From: RECO01 sp050485385
GTDB lineage: Bacteria > Pseudomonadota > Alphaproteobacteria > Geminicoccales > Geminicoccaceae
DNA length: 17,683 bases
Assembly: GCA_050485385.1 (NCBI GenBank)
Contig: JBJHBG010000106.1
Span: 1 to 17,683 of the forward strand
Reading direction: 5' to 3'
A program made the translations under genes and the position numbers. This document shows, piece by piece, positions 7,395-15,039 of the stretch (its first letter is position 1; each line of letters begins with the position of its first letter). The notes under the pieces were generated by a model. That model saw nothing but the letters and a program-made list of their open reading frames with translations. It was not told the DNA's origin and did not search any database.

Positions 7395-8330
7395 ATGTTG
7401 TCGCTTCGCGAGCTGGAGATGCTCAACGCGGTCCTGCAAACGGGAAGCATGAGCGGTGCAGCCCGCAGCTTGCGGATCTCGCAGCCCGCCGTCAGCCGAT
7501 CCGTCGCGGCGGCCGAGCAGCGGCTGCGCGTGGCGCTGTTCGTGCGCCGAGGCAACCGGCTGGAGCCCACCGCCGAGTTGGAGGAGCTGCGTGGCAGCGT
7601 GGCTCGGGTGTTCGCCGACATCCAGTCCCTGCAGCGCTTCAGCGCGCTCTTGAAGTACGGCGCCGGCCGCATCCTGCGCATCGCGGCGACACCGTCGCTC
7701 GCCAACGCCTTCATGCCGCACGCGGTGGCGGTCGTGCGCCGGCGCTATCCGCACCTCACCGTGCACGCCAAGATTCGCGAGCCCGGTCCGATCCGCGAGG
7801 CCGTCGCCCGCCGGGACTTCGATCTCGGCATCGTCTACAGCGAGCGGCTGAATGGGGCCATCCGCGTGGCCGACCTGGTGGCAGCGCCGGTCGTCTGCCT
7901 GCTCTTGCCGGACCACCCGCTCGCGGCACGGGAGGAGGTCATCCCGGCCGACCTCGTGGGGGAGACGCTCATCTCCTTCGCCCACGATTCCGCCGTCGGC
8001 GCCGACCTCGACCGCATCTTCGCCGATCATGGCTGCCGGCGGACCGTCACCATCGAGATCGGCAACGCCTTTCTCGCCGCCCCCTTCGTCCAAAGCGGTC
8101 TCGGCGTGGCCCTGGTCGATCCATTCATTCTCGGCAGCCCGATGGCGGCCGGGCTGGTGGCCCGTCCCTTTGCGCCGCGCCGCATGGTCGTGCCGCGCGT
8201 GGTCTGGGCCACCGACCGGCCGCTCGCGGATGCCGAGCGGTGCCTGGTGGATGCGCTGCACCAGTACGCGTCGCGCTGGGAGACCGAAACCCTCGCAACC
8301 ACCCTCAGTCGATCGTCGAGCGCCGGCTGA
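7395..8330 (+). CDS. LysR-family transcriptional regulator (OccR/NocR-like)
   Basis: A 311-residue DNA-binding regulator. The N-terminal winged helix-turn-helix spans about residues 1-60, with the recognition region TGSMSGAARSLRISQPAVSR at 16-35 and the wing LFVRRGNRLEPT. The rest is the periplasmic-binding-protein-like ligand domain beginning near ILRIAATPSLANAF. The HTH resembles opine regulators such as OccR, which control uptake of amino-acid-derived solutes. It is transcribed divergently from the ABC operon across 120 bp, so it most likely activates that operon in response to the imported solute or a metabolite. The ATG at 7395 has only a weak GGA 8 nt upstream, and this lies inside the operator dyad. 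Confidence 0.93.
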   Translation: MLSLRELEMLNAVLQTGSMSGAARSLRISQPAVSRSVAAAEQRLRVALFVRRGNRLEPTAELEELRGSVARVFADIQSLQRFSALLKYGAGRILRIAATPSLANAFMPHAVAVVRRRYPHLTVHAKIREPGPIREAVARRDFDLGIVYSERLNGAIRVADLVAAPVVCLLLPDHPLAAREEVIPADLVGETLISFAHDSAVGADLDRIFADHGCRRTVTIEIGNAFLAAPFVQSGLGVALVDPFILGSPMAAGLVARPFAPRRMVVPRVVWATDRPLADAERCLVDALHQYASRWETETLATTLSRSSSAG

Positions 8331-8994
8331 GCCACAAGGTCGACGTGGACCATCGCCAGCGTCATCGCGGGTAGCCATGGGCCGCCGCGGATGCTGCCGC
8401 CGTCTGCACGGTCTCCGCAGACGTGGTGTGCGACCACCGTGGTGCGTTCGCCACAGCCTCTTCGAGCAAGGCTCCGACGGGCCGAGCGAAGGCCAACGGG
8501 CTCGCCAACGACCACCGTCCGCCAAGATCCTCGCTCGACTTCTGCTCCGACAGCCACGACAGATCGAAGGAAAGGGCGGAAGCAACGACAGCCAAAGTCT
8601 GAGATTGGCGAAATTGACCGATTGCCATGGGTCATGGTGTGGGCGGCTCGCCGTCCCGCATGCCGTGGAGCAAGCAAGAGACCCTGGGGGCAGACGCCGA
8701 CCGCCTTCGCCCGTCGCGACGTTCGCGGTCCGCGGGCAGCTCGGTCCACCTGTCGGCACCGGATCGCCGCCGCTGCTCCCGCCCCGCTGCGGCCGAGGCA
8801 GGCCGTCAGCTGGATCGGCAGCGGTCGGGGCACGCCGCGATCCCGGGCGAAAGGTCGAGACGGAAGGTTTTCCAGAGGGCAGGGCGGGGCGAGCCGAGAT
8901 CCCCGTGCGCTCCATTCCCGACACTCACGAAAGGGTATCTCGAACCCACTGCCTAACGCGCCCTACGATCCGCCGGTTTCGGGCGACCGGCGCC

Positions 8995-9417
8995 ATGACC
9001 ATCGCCTTCGATCCGAACTACCGCGCGGCGATCATGGTCCGAATCGAGGCGTTGACCGCCGCCGTTGACGAAGCCACCGCGGCCAGCGGCGGTCTGCCGG
9101 ATCGAGATCGACGCGCCGACCACGGTCCTGGGTGCGGTCGCCATCGTACCGTGTCGCCGCTCGGTGGCGGAGACGGCAGCACCGTTGACGTGGTTATCGT
9201 GCCGCGTGTGACGGTGTCGGAGGTGTTCTCCAGCAGCCCTTGCAGCCCCATCATCTTGCCTCCGGCGTCTCCTGACGCCGGCCGCTTCGCGGTCTGGCCG
9301 CCGCGCCCGCTGTGCGCGAACGGTCCTCGCGTTCGCTCTAGCTTCGGGTTGGTCGATGCAACCCCACCCGAACCGGAACGCCTCAGTGGCCGCGGCGTCG
9401 ACGGCCCTCCCGTATAG
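8995..9417 (+). pseudogene. Possible decayed gene fragment, family not recognised
   Basis: An ATG at 8995 opens a frame whose first 33 codons (MTIAFDPNYRAAIMVRIEAL, then TAAVDEATAASGG) have G or C in most third positions and plausible amino-acid composition. Near 9093 the coding look moves to another frame, reading CRIEIDAPTTVLGAVAIVP, which would fit a frameshift. The original frame stays open to 9417 but turns into Ser/Pro/Arg-rich sequence without motifs. A competing minus-strand frame (ATG at 9254 with a good GGAGG, stop at 9018) overlaps it. It could be a degraded gene or chance. Confidence 0.25.
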
Positions 9418-9462
9418 CGCCATCTCGAAAGTGCGGAGACCGCCGTCGATTCTGCCGGCAAC

Positions 9463-9582
9463 TTACACCCACACCCGGGATGCGACGCGCGCGATGCTCC
9501 GCCGGAAGGCGGCGTGTGCGGCCTCTTGCACCATGGCGTGGGGCACGAGCAAGTAGTCGCCGCACGAGCGTAACGTGGTCAC
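9463..9582 (-). pseudogene. Possible gene remnant of 39 codons, family not recognised
   Basis: A GTG at 9582 opens a 39-residue frame (VTTLRSCGDYLLVPHAMVQE continuing to RVWV) ending at a TAA at 9463. About four fifths of the codons end in G or C and the composition looks like a real protein segment, with a helix-like AAHAAFRRSIARVAS stretch. An in-frame stop lies upstream near 9610. I do not recognise the family. It may be the tail of a lost gene, consistent with its place in the decayed gap after the GGT gene. Confidence 0.25.
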
Positions 9583-9629
9583 GTCCGAAACTGGCGAACT
9601 CGAACCGCCCCGATCGGCCTACTGGCGTG

Positions 9630-11342
9630 CTACCACCCTGCAATTCCGGTGGGGCGTCGCGGGTCTGCCGCTCCTTCCAACAAACCGGTCCGTTGGGAAG
9701 CCAGGATGGCGCAGACCGCGCCGGAGGCCCAGGCCCAGGCCGGCCAAGGGCGGACATCGTGTCCGAGGGCACCGAGGGCACCGATGGTCGCGTCGTCGAA
9801 GCGCCCTTCTATGTGCAACAGGTCCGGATCGTAGGCGTGCGGCTCGGTCGAGCGGGGGAAGCTGGAGGTGCCGAAGCGCGGGGCCTCGACCGCCGCCTGT
9901 GGTGTCATCTGCCAGACCAGGAGGTTGGCAAGGGCCTGCAACATCGCCTGCGGTTGCATGTCGTTGCCGGGCGAGCCGAAGGGCAGCACCCACTCTCCGG
10001 GGACGACGGCAATCGCCGGGTTCGGCGTCAGGCGCGGCCGCTTGCCGGGCGCCAGCACCGCCGGCGAGGACGGGTCCGTCCACGACTGGCCACCGCGTGA
10101 CGAGACGACGAGGCCGAGCCCGGGGATCAACGGCGCCCCGGCCGAGGCGTCGCTGGGCGTGGCGGAAAAGGCGTTGCCCTCGCCATCCACGACGCAGATG
10201 TAGGACGTGTCGAGCTGGGTCGGATCGGGCCGGCCGTCGCCTGCAACGTCGCCTTGAAGGGCAATACCGTCCAAGCCCGGCGGCGGCATACCGGGGATCG
10301 CCCGTCGGGCGTCGATCAGCGCGCGGCGGCCGGTAGCGTAGGCGGGATCGAGCAGCGTATCGAGCGGCACGTCGACCACCTTGGGGTCGCCGTAGAGATG
10401 GTGGCGGTCGGCGTAGGCGAGCTTGAAGGCCTCGACCATGTGATGGACGTAGGCGGCGCTGTTCCGGCCGAGGGCCTCCAGATCGATGCCGTCTAGGATT
10501 TGCGCGGCCTGACCCAGAACGGGACCCTGGCACCACGCACCGCAGACGTGGAGGTCGGCGCCCTTGAAGCGGACCGTGCGCGCGGGCTCGACGTCGACCC
10601 GGAACGTGTCCAAATCCTCCGCCCGGAGCCAGCCGCCGGAGGTCTCGTGGAAGCGGACGATCGCGCGCGCCACGTCGCCGCGGTAGAACGCGTCGCGGAC
10701 GGCCGCGAGGCCGGCCAGCCGGCCCCGCGATGCTTGCGCCGCCTCCTCGTCCATCAGGTAGCGGAGTGTCCGGCCGAGATCGGCCTGCACGAAGCGGTCG
10801 CCCGGCCGTGGCGGTTCCCCGCCGGGCAGATAGATGCGCGCAGCCTCGGGGTCGGCGGCATAGGCCTCGGCATAGGTGGCGATGATCTCGGCACCTAGCG
10901 TGGCGATGGGAAAACCCTCGCTGGCGAAACGCTCGGCCGCACCGGCGACCTCGCCGAACGACATGGTGCCGAACCGCTCCAGGGCGGTGATCCACGCGTC
11001 GGGGGCTGCCGGCACCACCGTCCGCAGGATGCCCGGCGGCATCCGCCCGCCATGGTGCTCGTGAAAGTGCTCGAGCCGGGCCGCACGCGGCCACGGGCCG
11101 ACGCCGCTGATGGTCACCACCTCGCCCGTGGCGGCGAGGCGGATCATGATCGGCGCCACGCCGCCGAAACTGACGTACTCGCTTTGCAGCACGGCCAGCG
11201 CGATGCCCCCAGCGACGCCAGCATCGACGGCGTTGCCGCCTCCTTCGAGGACCTGGAGGGAGGCCTGAGCGGCAAGATAGTGGCCGGCGGCGGCCATATG
11301 GCGCGTCGCCATGATCCGTGGTCGGTGCGGCGCGGTCGACAT
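9630..11342 (-). CDS. ggt: Gamma-glutamyltransferase-like N-terminal nucleophile hydrolase
   Basis: A 570-residue protein of the GGT family, made as a proenzyme that cuts itself before a Thr to form large and small subunits. The expected nucleophile is T379 in LDTSYICVVDGEGNAFSAT, giving subunits of about 378 and 192 residues. Other family marks are GGNAVDAGVAGGIAL (35-49) and GSPGNDMQPQ (456-465). Two features depart from classical GGT: the residue after the oxyanion glycine G459 is N460, and the DxRE block carrying the glutamate-binding Arg (R114 in E. coli) reads SGVGPWP instead. It may therefore cleave a non-glutathione amide. There is no signal peptide, so it is probably cytoplasmic. The ATG at 11342 has AAGGAG 6 nt upstream. 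It is the last gene of the dehydrogenase-racemase-GGT operon, 11 nt after the racemase stop. Confidence 0.88.
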   Translation of the reverse strand: MSTAPHRPRIMATRHMAAAGHYLAAQASLQVLEGGGNAVDAGVAGGIALAVLQSEYVSFGGVAPIMIRLAATGEVVTISGVGPWPRAARLEHFHEHHGGRMPPGILRTVVPAAPDAWITALERFGTMSFGEVAGAAERFASEGFPIATLGAEIIATYAEAYAADPEAARIYLPGGEPPRPGDRFVQADLGRTLRYLMDEEAAQASRGRLAGLAAVRDAFYRGDVARAIVRFHETSGGWLRAEDLDTFRVDVEPARTVRFKGADLHVCGAWCQGPVLGQAAQILDGIDLEALGRNSAAYVHHMVEAFKLAYADRHHLYGDPKVVDVPLDTLLDPAYATGRRALIDARRAIPGMPPPGLDGIALQGDVAGDGRPDPTQLDTSYICVVDGEGNAFSATPSDASAGAPLIPGLGLVVSSRGGQSWTDPSSPAVLAPGKRPRLTPNPAIAVVPGEWVLPFGSPGNDMQPQAMLQALANLLVWQMTPQAAVEAPRFGTSSFPRSTEPHAYDPDLLHIEGRFDDATIGALGALGHDVRPWPAWAWASGAVCAILASQRTGLLEGAADPRRPTGIAGW

Positions 11343-11353
11343 CGTCATCTCCT

Positions 11354-12115
11354 TCACGCCCAGCGGTCCGGCTGCGGAAAGCGCTGCGGCCGGAGACCAG
11401 CGTGGAACCAGCGGATCATCGAGAACACGTCGTACACCGGTCGGCCGGTGGCCGCAGAGACGCTAGCGGCATAGGGCGGCATGTTGGTGCACTCGAGCAC
11501 GATCGCCCCCACCGTCGGGTGAAGCCGGACGAGGTCGAGGGCGGCGTCGACGACGTCGGCCTCGGCGAGTGCGAGGTCCATGTCCTCACGTTCCGCACGG
11601 ACCAGGATTCGGAAGAACTCACGGCCCTCCTCGGTGCCGACGACCGGCGTGTCCACTGGAGCCCCCACCGCTTCCAGGTGCGCCGGGGTCAGCGTGGCAC
11701 CGCTGACGGTGACGACTCCCACGCGGCGGCCCGGCGGCAGTGTCGCCTGTACCCAAGGAACCTGCATCAGCGCCGAGGTCGCTACCGGCACGTCGACGGC
11801 CTGTGCCAGGTCCTGCTGGAAGATCGAGAGAAACCCGCAGTTCGTGGTGATGGCCTCGCAGCCGAGCGCGACGAGGTCCCGCGCCGCCTCGACGAAGGCC
11901 GGCAATAGGCCGCGGGCGCCATCGAGCACCACCCGGTCCACCACCGCCCCGCGAACCACGCGGTACATGACGGGAAAGGGCCACGTCGCGGCATTGCCCA
12001 TGTCGCCCGGGATGCGGGGGAAGCGGGCATCCAGCATCAGGATGCCGAGCGGCGCGCCGTAGACGGCCTTGCCGCCGCGGGCCAGACGGGATGCGCTCTC
12101 GACGGGTGCGGTCAT
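11354..12115 (-). CDS. Aspartate/glutamate racemase family protein
   Basis: A 253-residue cofactor-independent racemase-fold protein. It shows the two-cysteine acid/base pair of the Asp/Glu/hydantoin racemase superfamily: C93 in AITTNCGFL and C209 in IVLECTNMPPYA. These lie at the ends of equivalent strands in the two half domains, where one Cys removes the alpha proton and the other re-protonates the opposite face. The N-terminus contains PLGILMLDARFPRIPGDMGN, a variant of the family's opening strand-loop. The start ATG at 12115 overlaps the dehydrogenase stop as ATGA, so translation is probably coupled. The neighbouring D-amino-acid dehydrogenase suggests it supplies, or clears, one enantiomer for that enzyme. 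Related proteins also include maleate isomerases and decarboxylases, so racemase activity is likely but not certain. Confidence 0.85.
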   Translation of the reverse strand: MTAPVESASRLARGGKAVYGAPLGILMLDARFPRIPGDMGNAATWPFPVMYRVVRGAVVDRVVLDGARGLLPAFVEAARDLVALGCEAITTNCGFLSIFQQDLAQAVDVPVATSALMQVPWVQATLPPGRRVGVVTVSGATLTPAHLEAVGAPVDTPVVGTEEGREFFRILVRAEREDMDLALAEADVVDAALDLVRLHPTVGAIVLECTNMPPYAASVSAATGRPVYDVFSMIRWFHAGLRPQRFPQPDRWA

Positions 12116-13404
12116 GCCGCCCACGCTGCCTGGCGATTGGGTCCGAAGCGGCGCGGATCGAAGGGCTCGAGCGGGATCTCCACTGGCAGGTCGGCGATGA
12201 GTTGCGCCACCACGCGGCCCGTGCGCGCCGAGGCCGCCAAACCGACGTGACCGTGGCCGAAGGCGTAGACCACGTTGGCGGAGACCGTGGAGCGGCCGAT
12301 GCAGGGCCGTCCGTCCGGCATGCTCGGGCGGTTGCCGAGCCAGCGCTTGATGCGGTCGGCGGGTAGGTCGGTGGGCAGCGAGGGCAGGACGGCGCGCATG
12401 TGCTCGAGCAGCACATCGGCGCGGCGCCAGTCGGGCAGGGCGTCGAGAGCGGCGAACTCGACCAACCCGGCGGCGCGCAGCCCGCCCTCCATCGGGCTCA
12501 CGATCATCTTGCGGTCCATCGCCATGACGGTGAACCGGGGGGCCGGCGCCTCGAGACCTTCGACGACCACGTGGTAGCCGCGTTCGGTCTCCAGCGGCAC
12601 CGGATCGCCCGCCGCCACGGCCAATGGCCGCGAGCGTGCGCCGGCGCAAACCGCCGCGCCGTCGCAGGCGATCTCGCCTGCCTCGGTCAGCACGGCACGG
12701 AGCCGGTCGCCGTCGAAGCGGAACCCGGTGGCTCGCGCCGCGACGAACTCGGCTCCCGCGGCGGCGGCGTGCGCCCCCAGCGCGGCAACGTAGGCGCCGG
12801 GATCGCGGCAGCGGCCCGACTCCTCGACCAGCAGGGCGAAGTCGTAGGCCCGGCTCAATGTCGGCTCGCGTTGACGGAGTTCGTCGCCTGAGAGTTCCTG
12901 CCAAGACACGCCGACCGTACGCCGGACGCGCCAGGCCAGGGCGTCAGCCTCGAAGTCAGCCCGGCTCGGATAGGCGTGCAGCACGCCCTGGCGCTCGATC
13001 AGGTCGCCGACGCCGGCAGCCTCGGCCAGCCGCGCATGGAGCGACGGTGCCTCGACGAGGAGCGGCCGCAGCGCCTTTGCCGTCTCCAGAATCCGCCCCT
13101 CGCTCCAGCCGGAAAGAAGGTAGCGCAGCAGCCAGGGCGCCAATCTCGGCAGGTAGCGCCAGCGGACGGCCAAGGGGCCCAGTGGGTCCAGCAGATAGCC
13201 CGGCACGCTCTTCCACGCGCCCGGCGTCGCCGGCGGGATCACCGAATGCGCCGACAGCCAGCCGGCGTTGCCGTAGCTCGCGGCCGCTTCGCTGCCCGCC
13301 GGCGAGGGATCGAGCACGGTCACACGATGCCCCAGGCGCAGCGCCTCGAGGGCGCTGATCACGCCCACGGCACCGGCACCGACGATGACCACGTGACGGC
13401 TCAC
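12112..13404 (-). CDS. FAD-dependent oxidoreductase, D-amino-acid dehydrogenase (DadA) type
   Basis: A 430-residue flavoprotein of the DAO/DadA fold. It starts with the FAD dinucleotide-binding motif VVIVGAGAVG (5-14) and an acidic residue D32 at the end of the second strand. The segment AASYGNAGWLSAHSVIPPATPG follows the DadA pattern, and the C-terminal flavin contact is in YAFGHGHVGLAASARTGRVVAQLI. Members oxidise D-amino acids, or related secondary amines, to keto acids and ammonia, usually passing electrons to the respiratory chain. The GTG at 13404 was chosen because GGGAGAGC lies about 6-8 nt upstream and the Rossmann strand begins three residues in; longer starts would run into the tctC leader. 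It is the first gene of the minus-strand operon with the racemase and GGT-like genes, divergent from tctCBA. Glycine oxidase or opine-oxidase-like specificity is possible. Confidence 0.88.
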   Translation of the reverse strand: MSRHVVIVGAGAVGVISALEALRLGHRVTVLDPSPAGSEAAASYGNAGWLSAHSVIPPATPGAWKSVPGYLLDPLGPLAVRWRYLPRLAPWLLRYLLSGWSEGRILETAKALRPLLVEAPSLHARLAEAAGVGDLIERQGVLHAYPSRADFEADALAWRVRRTVGVSWQELSGDELRQREPTLSRAYDFALLVEESGRCRDPGAYVAALGAHAAAAGAEFVAARATGFRFDGDRLRAVLTEAGEIACDGAAVCAGARSRPLAVAAGDPVPLETERGYHVVVEGLEAPAPRFTVMAMDRKMIVSPMEGGLRAAGLVEFAALDALPDWRRADVLLEHMRAVLPSLPTDLPADRIKRWLGNRPSMPDGRPCIGRSTVSANVVYAFGHGHVGLAASARTGRVVAQLIADLPVEIPLEPFDPRRFGPNRQAAWAA

Positions 13405-13524
13405 GGCCCCGCTCTCCCTTGACGTCCAGCCTCCCGTTTCGCCGGACGCGACGAGGCCATCGGCGTCGCACCAACCGCGACACGTCGAGGCTACGCGCTC
13501 GATTAGCGATTGCAAACCCGTTCT

Positions 13525-13549
13525 GGATACAGAAAGGATACCAGCTGGT
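13525..13549. promoter_or_regulatory. Repeat cluster in the divergent promoter region (two GGATAC boxes plus ACCAGCTGGT)
   Basis: GGATAC occurs at 13525-13530 and again at 13536-13541, an 11-bp period or about one helical turn. The second copy runs into ACCAGCTGGT (13540-13549), a perfect 10-bp palindrome. The cluster lies 25-49 nt upstream of the tctC ATG in the 169-bp region between the divergent dehydrogenase and tctC genes. On the minus strand it contains TGTATCC, reminiscent of GntR/FadR-type operators. No regulator gene is adjacent. The operator role is inferred. Confidence 0.4.
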
Positions 13550-13573
13550 CCCCGTCGTTGAGGAGAGGTTTCG

Positions 13574-14545
13574 ATGCACAGGATGTTCGCTGCCGTGCTG
13601 TTGGCCGGTGTCGTCGGTTTCGGCGCGAGTGCCGCGGCGGAGTGGCCCGAGCGCGAGATCACGCTGGTGGTGCCGTTCTCTCCGGGTGGCGGCGTCGACC
13701 AGCTCATGCTGCCGCTCAAGCCGCTGTTGGAGGAGCGGCTCGGCGTGCCGGTGCTGCTCGACTACCGGGGCGGTGCCAGCGGACAGATCGGCTACCAGGC
13801 GGTGCACGCCCGCGGCGACGACGGCTACACGATTGCCGCACTGGTGCTGCCGCACCTCGTCGGCACCTACCTATACCAGGAGCCCACCTACACGCCGGAC
13901 GACTTCGCTCCGGTCGCCATCATCAGCGGCGACGTGCCGATCTGGTTCGCGCACGATGACGCTCCGTTCGACGACATCAACGACCTGATCGCCGCTGCGC
14001 GCGAACGGCCGGGCGAACTCACTGTCGCCATCGGCTCGTTCACCGGCGAGCACTACGTCACCCTGGTGCAACTCGAAGATCAGGCAGACATCTCCTTCCG
14101 CGCGGTCAATGTGGGCGGTGGCTCCGAAGTCATGTCCGGCGTCGTCGGGGGCCATTTCGACGTCGGCATCAGTCGCCCGGCCTCGATTGCCGGCGTGATC
14201 GACGACATCAAGGGGCTTGGTCTGGTCGCCAGCGACCGGCACGCGCTGTTCCCGGACACGATGACCTTCGACGAGCAGCTGAGCGACGAGTTCGACATCG
14301 CCAAGATGGCGTTCGCGGTGGGCGTGACGACCACAGCTGGCTTCGCCGAGCGCAACCCAGAGGCGTTCGCGCGGTTGGCCGAGGCGGTGCGCGATGCGGT
14401 GCATTCGGACACCTATCTCGCCAGCCTGGAGCAAGGTGGCCGCGAACTGACGTTCCTCGATCCGGACGGCGCCAAGGCCCTGGTCGACGAAATGACCGCC
14501 GTGATGGAGCGCTACCAGCCGCTGGTGGAAGCGGCCCAGCAATAG
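13574..14545 (+). CDS. tctC: Tripartite tricarboxylate transporter substrate-binding protein (TctC/Bug family)
   Basis: A 323-residue periplasmic binding protein. Residues 1-22 are a signal peptide (MHRMFAAVLLAGVVGFGASAAA, cut before EWPE). The mature protein begins with the family's WPEREITLVVPFSPGGGVDQ block, where the PGGG loop and the following Asp bind a ligand carboxylate. RGGASGQIGYQAVH and the YTIA strand follow, and the second domain contains GGGSEVMSGVVGGHFDVGI. Bug proteins bind di- or tricarboxylates, acidic amino acids, amides or aromatic acids, so the ligand cannot be fixed from sequence. A strong ribosome-binding site (GAGGAGAGG) lies 6-14 nt upstream of the ATG. It leads the plus-strand tctC-tctB-tctA operon. 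Confidence 0.93.
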   Translation: MHRMFAAVLLAGVVGFGASAAAEWPEREITLVVPFSPGGGVDQLMLPLKPLLEERLGVPVLLDYRGGASGQIGYQAVHARGDDGYTIAALVLPHLVGTYLYQEPTYTPDDFAPVAIISGDVPIWFAHDDAPFDDINDLIAAARERPGELTVAIGSFTGEHYVTLVQLEDQADISFRAVNVGGGSEVMSGVVGGHFDVGISRPASIAGVIDDIKGLGLVASDRHALFPDTMTFDEQLSDEFDIAKMAFAVGVTTTAGFAERNPEAFARLAEAVRDAVHSDTYLASLEQGGRELTFLDPDGAKALVDEMTAVMERYQPLVEAAQQ

Positions 14546-14576
14546 GGTGGGGGTAGAGCGCGACACCGTAGCGACC

Positions 14577-15002
14577 ATGCGCTCCTTCTGGATCGAGTTG
14601 ATCGTGCCTGCGGCGGTCGTTGCGTTCGGCCTGGTCTACTTTGTCGACACGACGGGGCTGGCGAGGCAGGCCGGCTTCTTCCCGCGGACGATGATGGCGG
14701 TGATGCCCGCGCTCCTGTTGTTCGTCCTGGTCGATGCTTGGCGCAGTCGCCATACGACCGGCAGCATCGTGGACTCAGAGGCCCGCGAAAGCGGGTCGCG
14801 CAAGCCGCTTTGGGTCATCCTGACGGCTTTCGCCTTCGTCGGCTTGATCGCGGTGCTCGGCTACTTCCCCGCCGCCGTGGTCTTCGTTGCCGGGTCGCTA
14901 TGGCTGTTCGGCGCCCGCCCGCTGGAGGCCGCCGTCGTGGGCGTGGCGGTGCCAGCGGCGCTTTACGCCCTGTTCGTTCTCGGCTTCGGCATCCGCGTCT
15001 GA
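14577..15002 (+). CDS. tctB: Tripartite tricarboxylate transporter small membrane subunit (TctB family)
   Basis: A 141-residue inner-membrane protein with about four hydrophobic helices: residues 4-24, roughly 37-55, and two from 80 to the C-terminus (WVILTAFAFVGLIAVLGYFP and AAVVGVAVPAALYALFVLGF). A short hydrophilic linker carrying RSRHTTGSIVDSEARESGS separates the halves. Size, topology and position between tctC and tctA identify it as TctB, the poorly conserved small subunit of the carboxylate transporter. The ATG at 14577 places the first helix right at the N-terminus but has a poor ribosome-binding site. An in-frame GTG at 14547, just after the tctC stop, would add ten residues and cannot be excluded. 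Confidence 0.85.
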   Translation: MRSFWIELIVPAAVVAFGLVYFVDTTGLARQAGFFPRTMMAVMPALLLFVLVDAWRSRHTTGSIVDSEARESGSRKPLWVILTAFAFVGLIAVLGYFPAAVVFVAGSLWLFGARPLEAAVVGVAVPAALYALFVLGFGIRV

Positions 15003-15039
15003 ACCTGGCGCAGACCGACCACCTTCCCGGATCGTCACC

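Larger units (their letters stand above)
8331..9629. other. Gene-poor 1.3-kb gap between the two catabolic modules
   Basis: No intact recognisable gene lies here. Long open frames exist on both strands, but their translations are rich in Arg, Pro, Gly and Ser and show no family motif, as expected of GC-rich non-coding or decayed DNA. Two short stretches have coding-like third positions (8995 onward on plus, 9582-9463 on minus) and are listed separately as possible remnants. Transcription converges into this gap: the LysR gene enters from the left and the GGT operon from the right. I see no clear intrinsic terminator. Confidence 0.6.

Noticed and set aside
7335..8924. A 529-codon minus-strand open frame across the LysR gene and the gap
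   Set aside because: Its left part is antisense to a convincing LysR gene and its right part is Arg/Pro/Gly-rich without motifs.
9018..9254. A 78-codon minus-strand frame starting ATGATG with a good GGAGG 4 nt upstream
   Set aside because: The ribosome-binding site is attractive, but the translation soon becomes Ser/Pro/Arg-rich and overlaps a competing coding-like stretch on the other strand; no family is recognisable.
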